Part shown: positions 42,779 through 51,911 of the stretch, piece by piece
Layout of the letters: each line of letters opens with the position of its first letter
Numbering within the stretch: the first letter of the stretch is position 1
Source: Mycolicibacterium cosmeticum
GTDB taxonomy: Bacteria; Actinomycetota; Actinomycetes; Mycobacteriales; Mycobacteriaceae
Direction of reading: 5' to 3'
Length of the DNA: 64,000 nt
Assembly: GCA_016197365.1 (NCBI GenBank)
Contig: JACPVS010000006.1
Location: 434,001 to 498,000 of the forward strand
Notes under the pieces: generated by a model
Seen by the model: the letters and a program-made list of their open reading frames with translations, nothing else
Database searches by the model: none
Told to the model about the DNA's origin: nothing
Position numbers and translations under genes: made by a program

Positions 42779-43493
42779 CCAGCCCGGGGCGGCCGAAGCG
42801 GGCCGCCACGCCCGGCGAATACAGCGCCCGCAGCCGGTCACCCGCGACCGTCACCCCGCCGGCCGACACCAGGTCGTCGTCGAAGTCGACGATGTCAGCG
42901 GCGTGCAGCGGCCACGCCGGATGCGCGTTGGGCACCCACCAGGTACGCCCCGCCTTGCGGGTGTGCGCGCCCCAGCGTGCGGTCAGCCAGATCTCCAGCG
43001 GGGTCGGCGCCACCGGGTCCCCGACGATCACCTCGACCCGCGACAGCAGGCCGCGCCGCGGCCAGCGCCGGACACTGGTGTAGCGGATCCGGTTGTCCTG
43101 CCGTGTGACTCGCATCTTCGCCCAGGTGTAGGGCACGCCGAGGGCGGCGCGGGTGAGCCCGACGACCGCGAGCCGCTCGGTCTCCAGCGACCGGAACAAC
43201 ACCCCGTGCCGCCCTGCGTCGTCGACGGAGTAGAGCCGGACATTGGTCTCGGCGAAGGCACCGACATAGGGCAACGGCATCCGGTCCCCCAGCGCACTGC
43301 GGCGCATGACGAACGGCACCAGCCCGACGTAGGTGAGCCCGTCGTCGAACACATCCGGTCGGGTGCCGGCCGGGAACAGGTGCACGACGGACTGCGGATC
43401 GACGGGCCAGTGCACGAAGGTCAGGTCGCCCCAGAACTGGCCGATGAACACCGGGCGCGGTAGCGGCGGCGCGGCGACGGAGAAGCCTGACAC
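42771..43493 (-). CDS. DUF2071 (YqjF-like) protein
   Basis: A 240-residue protein of the YqjF/DUF2071 type: FIGQFWGDLTFVHWPVDPQSV near the start, YVGLVPFVMRRSALG, FAETNVRLYSVDDAGRHGV, and a late WLTARWGAHTR segment. There is no catalytic motif or signal peptide, and the function of the family is unknown. It is divergent from the methyltransferase at 43521 with a 27-base gap. Confidence 0.82.
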   Translation of the reverse strand: MSGFSVAAPPLPRPVFIGQFWGDLTFVHWPVDPQSVVHLFPAGTRPDVFDDGLTYVGLVPFVMRRSALGDRMPLPYVGAFAETNVRLYSVDDAGRHGVLFRSLETERLAVVGLTRAALGVPYTWAKMRVTRQDNRIRYTSVRRWPRRGLLSRVEVIVGDPVAPTPLEIWLTARWGAHTRKAGRTWWVPNAHPAWPLHAADIVDFDDDLVSAGGVTVAGDRLRALYSPGVAARFGRPGLVN

Positions 43494-43508
43494 CGCGTCA
43501 TCCTGACA

Positions 43509-43514
43509 TAGGCT
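43509..43514 (+). promoter_or_regulatory. leaderless -10 box for the methyltransferase gene
   Basis: TAGGCT ends six bases before GTG 43521, and the same hexamer and spacing recur before the VanY-like gene. Confidence 0.48.
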
Positions 43515-43520
43515 GGCGCC

Positions 43521-44294
43521 GTGCCTGAGCCGTCACTGTGGTCCGCGGGACGCTATGAGTCCGTCGCCGAACACATCGCACCCATCGCCGCACAGGTGGT
43601 CGCCGCGGTCGGAGACCGAACGGCCCTGTCAGGCGCCGAACTGGTCGACCTGGCCTGCGGGACAGGCAACGCAGCCCTGGCCGCCACCGCGGCGGGCGCG
43701 ACCGTCACCGGTGTGGACATCACACCCGAACTGCTGACGATCGCCGCCGCGAAACCCGGCGGCGACGGGGTGCGGTGGGTGGCCGCCGATGCCAGTGCCA
43801 CCGGTCTGCCGGACGCGGGTTTCGTTGCGGCAGTGTCGAACATGGGCATCATCTTCGTCGAGCCCACCGCCATGGCCGCCGAACTGGCGCGGCTTCTGCG
43901 GCCCGGCGGTGTGCTCGGGTTTTCCACCTGGGTGCGCGACACCGACAACCCGTTCTTCACTCCGATCGTCGAGGTGCTCGGGCCGCCGCCACCCGCACCG
44001 TACAGCCCCGATCAGTGGGGCCAACCGGACACCGCCAGGTCCCGCCTGGCGACCGATTTCACCGACATCCGGATCGAAAACGGCACGCACCCTTGGCGAT
44101 TCGCGTCACTGGAGCTGGCGGTGCGGTTCATCACCCAGGAATCCCCCATGCATCTGGCCGTCCTGGGCCGCTTGGACGACGCGACCAGGGCGCGGTTGGT
44201 TGCGGCATTCAGCGCGGCGTTCGAGGCACACGCCGGCCCGGACGGGGTGGTGTTCGGTGCGTCGTACGCGGTGCTGACGGCCGTGCGCCGCTGA
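43521..44294 (+). CDS. class I SAM-dependent methyltransferase
   Basis: A 257-residue protein with a UbiE-like Rossmann fold. Motif I is ELVDLACGTGNAALAA (about 38-53), motif II is TGVDITPELLTIA, followed by DASATGLPDAGFVAAVSNMG and LRPGGVLGFSTW. The methyl acceptor is unknown. GTG 43521 is supported by the upstream -10 box. It ends one base before the convergent methyltransferase gene. Confidence 0.85.
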   Translation: MPEPSLWSAGRYESVAEHIAPIAAQVVAAVGDRTALSGAELVDLACGTGNAALAATAAGATVTGVDITPELLTIAAAKPGGDGVRWVAADASATGLPDAGFVAAVSNMGIIFVEPTAMAAELARLLRPGGVLGFSTWVRDTDNPFFTPIVEVLGPPPPAPYSPDQWGQPDTARSRLATDFTDIRIENGTHPWRFASLELAVRFITQESPMHLAVLGRLDDATRARLVAAFSAAFEAHAGPDGVVFGASYAVLTAVRR

Positions 44295-45761
44295 TCACTG
44301 CGCCTGGTAGAGGATTCCGCGGCCGATGGCGTGGCGGACCTCGGGCAGCGCGGCCTCGGCCAGTGCGTCGGCGTCGACACCGTGGTGGGCGGCCAGCAGT
44401 TGCAGCAGTGTCCCCAGCGCCACCTCGCCGCGGCAGCCGGCCAGCAGGGCCCCCAGCACCTCGTCGACACCGAGCACCGCGGCCGGGCCACCGGGCCTGC
44501 GCACCGCCGCACCGACCTGCTGCCAGCCGTCCGGTCCGGGTAACGACTGTTCCTCCAGGAACACCGGCGCGGTGGACAGTCGGGCGGCCAGCAGCTGTTC
44601 GTCGGTGGTATCCCGCAGATAGGCCCGGCGCGCGAAGAACGCCTCGGCTTCGGGGCCGGTCACCGGTTCGTCGAGGATCTCCTCCAGGATCTGCTCCGGG
44701 GCTTCACCCGGACGCGGTACCCGCAGCGAGATGAGCCCCATGCCGATGCCGGTGATGCCCTGCTCGGCGAACCAGTCCAGCCAGGCACCGCCGCGCTGCG
44801 CGGCCTGCTCGGGGTCCTCCCCGGCATCGGCGAGCCACAGCGACACGTAGCTGACCGGATCGGCCAGTTCGCGCTGCACCACCCAGGCGTGCAGGCCGGT
44901 GCCGTCCAGCCACTCCTGCACCCGTGGGCGCCAATCATCGCCCCGGACAATCCAGTTGGCCATGATGTGCGCGGTACCGCCGGGGTTCAGGTGGTCGGCG
45001 ATCTGACTGATGATGCTGCGGCACAACCCGTCTCCGGCGACACCGGAGTCGCGGTAGATGTAGTCCTGACTGCCGGCGCTCACCACGAACGGAGGGTTGG
45101 ACACGATGAGGTCGAACCGCTCCCCCGCGACCGGCTCGAACAGGCTGCCGTGGCGCAGATCCCACGACATGGCGTTCAGCCGGGCCGTGGCCGCGGCCAG
45201 CGCCAGCGCCCGGTCATTGGTGTCGGTCGCGACGATCGCGGCGCAGTGCCCGTCCAGGTGCAGGGCCTGGATACCGCAGCCGGTGCCGAGATCGAGTGCC
45301 CGCCCCACCGGCGTGCGCATCACGGCACGGGCCAGCGACAACGACGCGCCACCGATGCCGAGCACATGATCGGACCGGACGGGGCCGCTGCGCAGGGCGG
45401 CGTCCTGATCGGAGACCACCAGAAAGTCCTGGGCGCCGTCGCTGTGGGGTCGGATGTCGAGGATGGCCCGCACGGTGTGGCCGGTGTCCTCCAGCACGCC
45501 CGCGGCGGTCAGGGCGGCCAGGCCCGACGCTGGGAACGCCGCAGCGACCCGCTGGGGGCTCTCGTCTGCGCCGAGCAGGAACAGCCGCACCACAGTGGCC
45601 AGCGGCCCGTCGGTGGCGTCGCAGGCGCGCGATGCGGGCCACCACACGCCTCTGCCGAGGGCGGCGTGCGCGTCCTCGCCGAGCAGTGCGGCCACGCCGT
45701 CGACGGTGTACCCGGCCGCGCGCAGGTCCTCCCCGAGTGCGTCGATCAGCTCGGGGGTCAC
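44295..45761 (-). CDS. HemK-like class I methyltransferase with extra N-terminal domain
   Basis: A 488-residue protein. A helical N-terminal domain (about 1-145) precedes a Rossmann methyltransferase domain with RALDLGTGCGIQALHL (near 155) and the N6-type catalytic motif FDLIVSNPPFVVS (NPPF near 220), which points to amino, glutamine or nucleobase methylation. A C-terminal helical region (about 340-488) has no recognised motif. GTG 45761 overlaps the SRAP stop (GTGA). The substrate is unknown; PrmC-like or RlmG-like roles are possibilities. Confidence 0.83.
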   Translation of the reverse strand: MTPELIDALGEDLRAAGYTVDGVAALLGEDAHAALGRGVWWPASRACDATDGPLATVVRLFLLGADESPQRVAAAFPASGLAALTAAGVLEDTGHTVRAILDIRPHSDGAQDFLVVSDQDAALRSGPVRSDHVLGIGGASLSLARAVMRTPVGRALDLGTGCGIQALHLDGHCAAIVATDTNDRALALAAATARLNAMSWDLRHGSLFEPVAGERFDLIVSNPPFVVSAGSQDYIYRDSGVAGDGLCRSIISQIADHLNPGGTAHIMANWIVRGDDWRPRVQEWLDGTGLHAWVVQRELADPVSYVSLWLADAGEDPEQAAQRGGAWLDWFAEQGITGIGMGLISLRVPRPGEAPEQILEEILDEPVTGPEAEAFFARRAYLRDTTDEQLLAARLSTAPVFLEEQSLPGPDGWQQVGAAVRRPGGPAAVLGVDEVLGALLAGCRGEVALGTLLQLLAAHHGVDADALAEAALPEVRHAIGRGILYQAQ

Positions 45762-46549
45762 AGGGCCTCGATGAGTTCCGGGCCGTTGTTGCGGACGCTG
45801 TTCACCAGCCGGGACACCTCGCGGATCTCGATGCGATCCAGATCGCCGTGTCCGCGCAGCAGTCCTTCGTCGATGGGCGCGTCGGGGTCCAGCCAGCGAT
45901 CCCAGTCCGCCGGGCTGATGGTCAGCGGCATCCGGTCGTGGATGTCGGACAGTTGGGCGGCCGCGTCGGTGGTGATGATGGTGCAGCTGAGGAGTGGCGC
46001 TGGACTGTCTGGGGCGGACTTCGTGGCCCCATTCGGACGCCAGGTGGACCACAGGCCCGCCATGAACAGCGGCTCGCCGTCACCGGCGTACATGTAGAAC
46101 GGCGTCTTGGTGGCCTTCTTGCCTTCCTCGGCGGGGTTGGGCCGCCATTCGTACCAGCCGTCCATCGGGACCAGGCAGCGCTTGCTCTTCGCCGAACCGC
46201 GGAACGCCGGCGAGGTGGTCAAGGTCTCGGCGCGCGCGTTGATCAACAGCGGGCCCTTGGTGTCCGGGCCGCCCTCGGCGTTGGACTTGACCCACGGCGG
46301 GACGAGGCCCCATCGCATGGACCGGATGCGGCGGGTCGACTCGTCTTCGGGTTCGTCCCGGGGCGAGCGAAGCGACGGGGAATGATCATGCCGTTTGACC
46401 ACTGTCGTGACCGTCGTGGTGGGCGCCACGTTGTAGTTCGGGCCGGAGTTCGGGCCGCCGTCTTTCGATGTCTCGGCCCGCTCGTCGAGAGCCTCGATTT
46501 TCGCCGCCAGCAACGCCGGGTCGGTGGTCACCGCAAATCGCCCACACAT
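45758..46549 (-). CDS. SRAP-domain protein (YedK/HMCES, Rv3226c homologue)
   Basis: A 263-residue SRAP protein. The catalytic Cys2 is exposed after removal of Met1 (MCGRFAV). Other active-site segments are [36 protein letters not shown] and [15 protein letters not shown] proteins crosslink to abasic sites in single-stranded DNA and protect them. A 20-residue charged insert ([19 protein letters not shown]) lies near 60-80. ATG 46549 is fixed by the Cys2 requirement and is only 19 bases from divergent aroA. Confidence 0.92.
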   Translation of the reverse strand: MCGRFAVTTDPALLAAKIEALDERAETSKDGGPNSGPNYNVAPTTTVTTVVKRHDHSPSLRSPRDEPEDESTRRIRSMRWGLVPPWVKSNAEGGPDTKGPLLINARAETLTTSPAFRGSAKSKRCLVPMDGWYEWRPNPAEEGKKATKTPFYMYAGDGEPLFMAGLWSTWRPNGATKSAPDSPAPLLSCTIITTDAAAQLSDIHDRMPLTISPADWDRWLDPDAPIDEGLLRGHGDLDRIEIREVSRLVNSVRNNGPELIEAL

Positions 46550-46568
46550 ACCAGGCAGGATAGAGGTC

Positions 46569-47840
46569 GTGACTGACTGGGCGGCGCCGTCGACATCGGA
46601 ACCCGTGAACGCGACCGTGACCGTGCCCGGCTCCAAGTCCCTGACCAACAGAGCCCTGATCCTGGCCGCCCTTGCCGACGGGAGCTCCACCGTGAGTGGT
46701 GCGCTGCGCAGCCGGGACACCGACCTGATGATCGGCGCGCTGCAGGCGCTCGGGCTGACCGTCACCGGCGACACGGACCTGACGGTCGGCGGATCCATCG
46801 CACCGGCGCCCGGTACCCGCATCGACTGCGGGCTGGCCGGCACCGTGCTGCGGTTCGTCCCCGCGGTGGCCGCGCTGAGTACCGAGACGGTGACCTTCGA
46901 CGGTGACGAGCAGGCGCGGGCCCGGCCGATCGCCCCGCTGCTGGACGGGTTGCGCGGTGTCGGGGTGCGCATCGACGGCGACGGTCTGCCGTTCGACGTG
47001 CGCGGGCAGGGCGCGGCCGACGGCGGCGAAGTGCACATCGACGCATCCGGTTCGTCGCAATTCGTCTCGGGTCTGCTGCTGGCGGGTGCCACCTTCCGCG
47101 ATGGGCTCACCGTCGTGCACACCGGTGAGTCGGTGCCGTCGGCGCCGCATGTCCGGATGACGGTGTCGATGCTGCGCGATGCCGGTGTGGCCGTGGATGA
47201 TTCGCAGCCCAATCGCTGGCGGGTGGAGCCTGGCCCGGTCGCCGCGCGGCACTGGGAGATCGAACCCGACCTGTCCAATGCGGTGCCGTTCCTGGCCGCG
47301 GCCGCCGTCACCGCCGGGACAGCGCGGATCAGCCGCTGGCCGGCGGTGAGCATCCAGCCGGCAGACGTCATCCTAGGCCTGCTCGATCTTCTGGGTGTCG
47401 TTGCGGTACAGAAGGATTCGTACCTCGAGGTCCAAGGTGCATCCTCCTACCAGGGCATCGACGTCGACCTGCATGACGTCGGCGAACTGGCCCCGTCGAT
47501 GGCGGCCCTGGCCGCCCTGGCCGAGGAAGGGTCGGTGTCGACACTGCGCGGCATCGCCCATCTGCGTGGGCACGAGACCGATCGGCTGGCGGCGCTGACC
47601 ACCGAGATCAACGGCCTGGGTGGTCAGTGTGCCGAAACCCCCGATGGTTTGGAGATCACGGCCGGACCGTTGCACGGCGGAACCTGGCATTCGTACGCCG
47701 ATCACCGGATGGCCACCGCGGGCGCGATCATCGGGCTACGGGTGCCGGGTGTGACGGTCGAGGACATCGGCACCACCGCCAAGACCCTGCCGGACTTCCC
47801 CGGCATGTGGACCGAAATGCTGCTGGACGACCAGGAATAG
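46569..47840 (+). CDS. aroA: 5-enolpyruvylshikimate-3-phosphate synthase
   Basis: A 423-residue EPSP synthase of the shikimate pathway. Conserved segments are [17 protein letters not shown], the [11 protein letters not shown] loop (phosphoenolpyruvate site), [33 protein letters not shown], and late [12 protein letters not shown] and [18 protein letters not shown] 46569 is taken; GTG or ATG upstream would overlap the SRAP start. Only 19 bases separate the divergent starts, so both mRNAs are probably leaderless or nearly so. It is followed one base later by rsgA. Confidence 0.94.
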   Translation: MTDWAAPSTSEPVNATVTVPGSKSLTNRALILAALADGSSTVSGALRSRDTDLMIGALQALGLTVTGDTDLTVGGSIAPAPGTRIDCGLAGTVLRFVPAVAALSTETVTFDGDEQARARPIAPLLDGLRGVGVRIDGDGLPFDVRGQGAADGGEVHIDASGSSQFVSGLLLAGATFRDGLTVVHTGESVPSAPHVRMTVSMLRDAGVAVDDSQPNRWRVEPGPVAARHWEIEPDLSNAVPFLAAAAVTAGTARISRWPAVSIQPADVILGLLDLLGVVAVQKDSYLEVQGASSYQGIDVDLHDVGELAPSMAALAALAEEGSVSTLRGIAHLRGHETDRLAALTTEINGLGGQCAETPDGLEITAGPLHGGTWHSYADHRMATAGAIIGLRVPGVTVEDIGTTAKTLPDFPGMWTEMLLDDQE

Positions 47841-47841
47841 C

Positions 47842-48828
47842 GTGAAAGCGGCCGACTACGACGAGTCCGATGTGCGGGTGCGCCCGGGCAAGGGCTCGCG
47901 GCCGCGCACCAAGAACCGTCCCGACCACGCCGACGCGGCCGAGGCGATGGTCGTCACCGTCGACCGCGGCCGCTGGGGTTGCGCGCTGGACGGCGACCCG
48001 GACCGGCATGTGACCGCGATGCGGGCCAGGGAGCTGGGACGCACCCCGATCGTCGTCGGCGACGAGGTGGGAATCGTCGGTGACCGCTCCGGGCGAGCGG
48101 ACACCCTGGCGCGTATCGTGCGTCGTTCCGAGCGGCGAACAGTGTTGCGCCGCACCGCCGATGACACCGATCCGACCGAGCGGGTGGTGGTGGCCAACGC
48201 CGATCAGCTGCTCGTGGTGGTGGCCCTTGCCGATCCGCCGCCCCGGACCGGGTTCGTGGAGCGGGCACTGATTGCCGCCTACGCGGGTGGGCTCGAACCG
48301 ATCCTGTGCCTGACCAAATCGGATCTCGCGGCGCCGGAACCCTTCGCGGCGCAGTTCAGTGATCTGGACCTGACCGTGGTGACCGCCGGCCGCGACGACC
48401 CGTTGGATGTGGTCGCCCCGATGCTGACGGGCAAGGTGACGGTGCTGCTGGGCCATTCCGGCGTCGGGAAGTCGACGCTGGTGAATCGCCTTGTGCCCGA
48501 AGCGGAGCGGGCGACGGGCTCGGTGACCGGGGTGGGCAAGGGCCGGCACACGTCGACGCAGTCCATCGCGTTGCCGCTGCGCGAGTCGGGCTGGGTGATC
48601 GACACCCCGGGCATCCGATCGTTCGGGCTGGCCCACATAGCGCCCAACGACGTGGTGCAGTCGTTCTCAGATCTAGCCGAGGCCGTCGAGGAGTGTCCCC
48701 GCGGATGCGGGCACATGGGGCCGCCCGCGGACCCGGAGTGTGCCCTCGACGAGCTGACCGGCGCGGCCGCCGCACGGGTGGCGGCGGCGCGCCGGCTGCT
48801 GGTGACGCTGAACGAGCCGGCTTACTGA
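47842..48828 (+). CDS. rsgA: ribosome small-subunit GTPase RsgA
   Basis: A 328-residue circularly permuted GTPase. An N-terminal OB-type domain is followed by the G-motifs in permuted order: LTKSD (G4), then GHSGVGKS (G1, 204-211), then DTPGIRSFG (G3). A C-terminal zinc site is formed by ECPRGCGHMGPPADPEC. It checks 30S subunit maturation. GTG 47842 begins one base after the aroA stop. The stop is one base from the convergent desA3 stop. Confidence 0.92.
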   Translation: MKAADYDESDVRVRPGKGSRPRTKNRPDHADAAEAMVVTVDRGRWGCALDGDPDRHVTAMRARELGRTPIVVGDEVGIVGDRSGRADTLARIVRRSERRTVLRRTADDTDPTERVVVANADQLLVVVALADPPPRTGFVERALIAAYAGGLEPILCLTKSDLAAPEPFAAQFSDLDLTVVTAGRDDPLDVVAPMLTGKVTVLLGHSGVGKSTLVNRLVPEAERATGSVTGVGKGRHTSTQSIALPLRESGWVIDTPGIRSFGLAHIAPNDVVQSFSDLAEAVEECPRGCGHMGPPADPECALDELTGAAAARVAAARRLLVTLNEPAY

Positions 48829-48829
48829 G

Positions 48830-50077
48830 TTACGCGGCGCGCTTGTCCTGACGCCAGCCCCGCACGGTGGCGATCGCGGTCTTGAGGCCACGTCGCTTTC
48901 CGGTCTCAGGATCGGCGACCCCGTAACCCTCCAGCTCGGTGAACATCCGCTCGCTGCGGGTCTCCGGCGCATTGTCGGCGGTGTCGCGCAGATACTTGTT
49001 CGGCAACGACAGCTTCGCAATGGTGCGCCAGGTCTTGGCGTACTGCACCAGGAATGATCCCGTGGTGTAGGGCAGGTCGTACTTGTCGCAGACCTGCTGC
49101 ACCCGCAGGGACACCTCGTAGAGCCGGTTGCTGGGCAGATCCGGGTACAGGTGGTGCTCGATCTGATGGCACAGGTTGCCGCTCATGAAGCGCAGCACCG
49201 GACCGTTCTTGAAGTTCGCGCTGCCGAGCATCTGGCGCAGGTACCACTCGCCGCGGGTTTCCCCGATCATGTCGGTCTTGGTGAACTTCTCAGCGCCGTC
49301 CGGGAAGTGGCCGCAGAAGATGACGGCGTTCGCCCAGACATTGCGGATCACGTTGGCCCAGAAGTTGGCCTTCGCCGTCGACTTGAAGGTCGCGGCCGGC
49401 GAGAGCGACGTCAGTGCCGGGAAGGCCACGTAGTCCTTGAACAGCTGATGCCCGATCTTGGCGCCGACCTCACGCAGGCGCACCATGGTGGCCTTGCGGT
49501 CGTCGCGGCCCTTGGCGATCTTGCCCAGCTCCAGGTGCTGCAGCCCGATGCCCCATTCGAACAGCATCGCCAGCACGGTGTTGTAGAGCACGTTGAACAG
49601 GTTGAACGGCTTCCACCGCTGATCCCGGGTGACGCGCAGCAGGCCGTAGCCCACGTCATCGTCCATGCCCAGGATGTTGGTGTACTTGTGATGCATGAAG
49701 TTGTGCGTGAACCGCCAGTGCTTGGACGCGCCGTTCATGTCCCACTCCCACGACGAGGAGTGAATCTCGGGATCGTTCATCCAATCCCACTGGCCGTGCA
49801 GGACGTTGTGGCCGATCTCCATGTTCTCGACGATCTTGGCCACGCCGAGCGCGGTCGTGCCGGCCCACCAGGCCGACCGCCGCGAGCTGGCCGCAAGCAC
49901 GATCCGGGCGCTCACCTCAAGGGCGCGCTGGGCGGCGATGGTGCGGCGGATGTAGCGCGCATCGCGCTCTCCGCGGGAGTCCTCGATGTCCTGACGGATC
50001 GCGTCGAGTTCGACGGCGAGGCTCTCGATATCAGCGTCGGTCAAGTGCGCGAACGCCGGTACATCTGTAATAGCCAC
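48830..50077 (-). CDS. desA3: membrane stearoyl-CoA delta-9 desaturase DesA3
   Basis: A 415-residue membrane desaturase. The diiron-binding histidine boxes are HNVLHGQWDW, HNFMHHKY and HQIEHHLYP. Hydrophobic stretches flank them, although the first is weak. It makes oleoyl-CoA from stearoyl-CoA with electrons from the oxidoreductase encoded just upstream. GTG 50077 follows AGGAGG. A palindromic element at 50108-50133 lies in its promoter and shares its core with the oxidoreductase promoter. Confidence 0.92.
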   Translation of the reverse strand: MAITDVPAFAHLTDADIESLAVELDAIRQDIEDSRGERDARYIRRTIAAQRALEVSARIVLAASSRRSAWWAGTTALGVAKIVENMEIGHNVLHGQWDWMNDPEIHSSSWEWDMNGASKHWRFTHNFMHHKYTNILGMDDDVGYGLLRVTRDQRWKPFNLFNVLYNTVLAMLFEWGIGLQHLELGKIAKGRDDRKATMVRLREVGAKIGHQLFKDYVAFPALTSLSPAATFKSTAKANFWANVIRNVWANAVIFCGHFPDGAEKFTKTDMIGETRGEWYLRQMLGSANFKNGPVLRFMSGNLCHQIEHHLYPDLPSNRLYEVSLRVQQVCDKYDLPYTTGSFLVQYAKTWRTIAKLSLPNKYLRDTADNAPETRSERMFTELEGYGVADPETGKRRGLKTAIATVRGWRQDKRAA

Positions 50078-50107
50078 TGGTCAAACCTCCTATCCGGTTC
50101 ACTACTG

Positions 50108-50133
50108 TAGCGTAACCTACGCTACCGTAGGTT
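50108..50133. promoter_or_regulatory. operator candidate upstream of desA3
   Basis: Two overlapping perfect inverted repeats: TAGCGTA-ACC-TACGCTA (50108-50124) and AACCTACG-CTAC-CGTAGGTT (50114-50133). The core CGTAACCTACG is also present at 51298-51308 before the partner oxidoreductase gene, indicating a shared regulator. Confidence 0.65.
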
Positions 50134-50149
50134 AGCGCTCGGTTAACAG

Positions 50150-51283
50150 TTAGGCGTCCACGACGCAGTCGCCGGACGCCGCCGAGACACAGGTCTGCAC
50201 CCGGGTTCCCGGCTCGTGTTCCACACCCGTGCGCAAGTCCCGCACGTGACCCTCGACAAGCCCGACGACGCAGGACTGGCAGATCCCCATCCGGCAACCG
50301 AACGGCATCCTGATCCCGGCGTCCTCGCCGGCCTCCATCACCGACGTCGCCGCATCGGCCTGGACCGTCTTGCCGCTGCGTTCGAAGGTGATCGCCCCGC
50401 CGGTGCCGTGCGGCGCGGCCCGCGTCACCGCGAAGCGCTCGAGGTGCAACCGCTCGGGCAGGCCGGCTGCGGTCCAGATCCGTTCCGCATCGTTGAGCAT
50501 GCCCTCAGGACCGCAGGCCCACACCTGACGATCGCGCCAGTCCGGCACCACGTCGGCCAGCCGCAGCAGGTCGAGTCGACCCTGGGTGCGGGTGGACCGG
50601 GCTATCAACCGGTAACTCGGGTGGGCGCGCTGCAACTCGGCGAGCTCAGAGGCGAACAGGACGTCGGATTCGGTCGGCGCCGAATGCACGTGGACGATGT
50701 CGGTGATCTGGCCGTGGCGGGCCAGCGTGCGCAGCATCGACATGACCGGGGTGATACCGGAGCCCGCGGTGACGAACAGCACCTGGGCCGGCGCCGGGTC
50801 GGGCATCACGAAGTTGCCCTGCGGCGCGGCGAGCCTGACGATGGTGCCCGGCGTGACGCCATCCACCAGGTGCGCGGACAGAAATCCTTCGGGCATCGCC
50901 TTCACGGTGATGCTGATGGTCCGCCGGCCGCGGCCCGGTACCGGCGCCGAGGTCAGCGAATAGGACCGCCACCGCCAGCGCCCGTCCATCAGCAGTCCGA
51001 TGCCGACGTATTGCCCGGGCTCGTAGTCGAAGGTGAATCCCCACCCGGGCTTGATCACCAGCGTCGCGGAGTCGGCCGTCTCCCGACGGACCTCGACCAC
51101 CCGGCCACGCAGCTCGCGGGCCGACCACAGCGGGTTGGCCAGCTTCAGGTAATCGTCGGGCAGCAGCGGCGTGGTGATCCGGCCCGCGACGGCGCGCAAC
51201 GTCTTCCAATGCGGCGCTCCACCGACGGCAGGACGGACCGTGTCGGCCACATTGGCCGAGGTCTTGACGGTGTTCTTGGCCAC
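50150..51283 (-). CDS. DesA3 electron-transfer oxidoreductase (FAD, NADPH, 2Fe-2S; Rv3230c homologue)
   Basis: A 377-residue reductase. The FAD-binding domain has [10 protein letters not shown], the NADPH-binding domain has [17 protein letters not shown] and [11 protein letters not shown], and the C-terminal plant-type ferredoxin domain has CRMGICQSC followed by a late QTCVSA cysteine. It passes electrons from NADPH to DesA3; the M. tuberculosis pair has been shown to work together. GTG 51283 is chosen; the frame extends to 51328 through palindromic operator DNA. It is separated from desA3 by 72 bases. Confidence 0.9.
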   Translation of the reverse strand: MAKNTVKTSANVADTVRPAVGGAPHWKTLRAVAGRITTPLLPDDYLKLANPLWSARELRGRVVEVRRETADSATLVIKPGWGFTFDYEPGQYVGIGLLMDGRWRWRSYSLTSAPVPGRGRRTISITVKAMPEGFLSAHLVDGVTPGTIVRLAAPQGNFVMPDPAPAQVLFVTAGSGITPVMSMLRTLARHGQITDIVHVHSAPTESDVLFASELAELQRAHPSYRLIARSTRTQGRLDLLRLADVVPDWRDRQVWACGPEGMLNDAERIWTAAGLPERLHLERFAVTRAAPHGTGGAITFERSGKTVQADAATSVMEAGEDAGIRMPFGCRMGICQSCVVGLVEGHVRDLRTGVEHEPGTRVQTCVSAASGDCVVDA

Positions 51284-51285
51284 GC

Positions 51286-51316
51286 AACCTACGGTACCGT
51301 AACCTACGGTTCCGTA
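51286..51316. promoter_or_regulatory. operator candidate upstream of the DesA3 reductase gene
   Basis: Direct repeat AACCTACGGT (51286-51295 and 51301-51310) generates the perfect palindromes TACGGTACCGTA (51290-51301) and ACCGTA-ACC-TACGGT (51296-51310), with a near-palindrome TACGGTTCCGTA after. It ends three bases before the start codon, so a bound repressor would block transcription start or elongation directly. Confidence 0.68.
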
Positions 51317-51361
51317 TCTAGTACTCACCGGTAACTTATCGTTGTGACGACGCCGACAATC

Positions 51362-51865
51362 TCAAAGCAGTTCGAGCAGGAACGGTAACTCCTGGGGCGC
51401 ATACCAGGCAAGATCGTGATCCTGGGCGTCGCCGACGGTGAGTTCGGCATCCTCGTCGCCGAGGTCGGCGTCGTCGATGACCTCCACGGCCGCCACCACC
51501 GCGGCCTCTGCGGCGGCATTGTCGACGTACACCGCGACCACGTCGTCGTAGCCGATCGGACCGGCCAACCGCACCACCGCGTCATCCAGGTCCGGACGGA
51601 CCGTGACGGCTGAGGCGTCAGAGGCATCGGCGACGAGCACCACGCGGCGCGGCGGCAGATCCCCCACGCCGCCGGAGAGCAATCGCAGCGATGCCATCGC
51701 CGCCTCACCGAGCGCCACCTCGGCCAGTTCCTCGTCATCACCGTGGGCGTAGGCCTCACGCAGCGTCGGGGTGAGCGCGAACGCCGTGCCGCTACGGGCG
51801 TGGAGGACCCTGTCGGCCACCAACTGTTGCAACATCGCCAACGTGGCCGGGATATAGACGCGCAC
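51362..51865 (-). CDS. conserved hypothetical protein (Rv3231c homologue, DUF6912-like)
   Basis: A 167-residue acidic protein (MRVYIPATLAMLQQLVADRVL..., then many Asp/Glu/Ala/Val residues) with no catalytic motif, signal peptide or membrane helix. Position between the DesA3 reductase and a WS/DGAT gene matches Rv3231c. In M. tuberculosis, ppk2 lies beside it; here the WS/DGAT gene follows directly. Function unknown. Confidence 0.8.
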   Translation of the reverse strand: MRVYIPATLAMLQQLVADRVLHARSGTAFALTPTLREAYAHGDDEELAEVALGEAAMASLRLLSGGVGDLPPRRVVLVADASDASAVTVRPDLDDAVVRLAGPIGYDDVVAVYVDNAAAEAAVVAAVEVIDDADLGDEDAELTVGDAQDHDLAWYAPQELPFLLELL

Positions 51866-51911
51866 CAGGGCAGGTTAGCGTGCGCCGCAATCGGGATCAG
51901 TCCGCAGCAGG

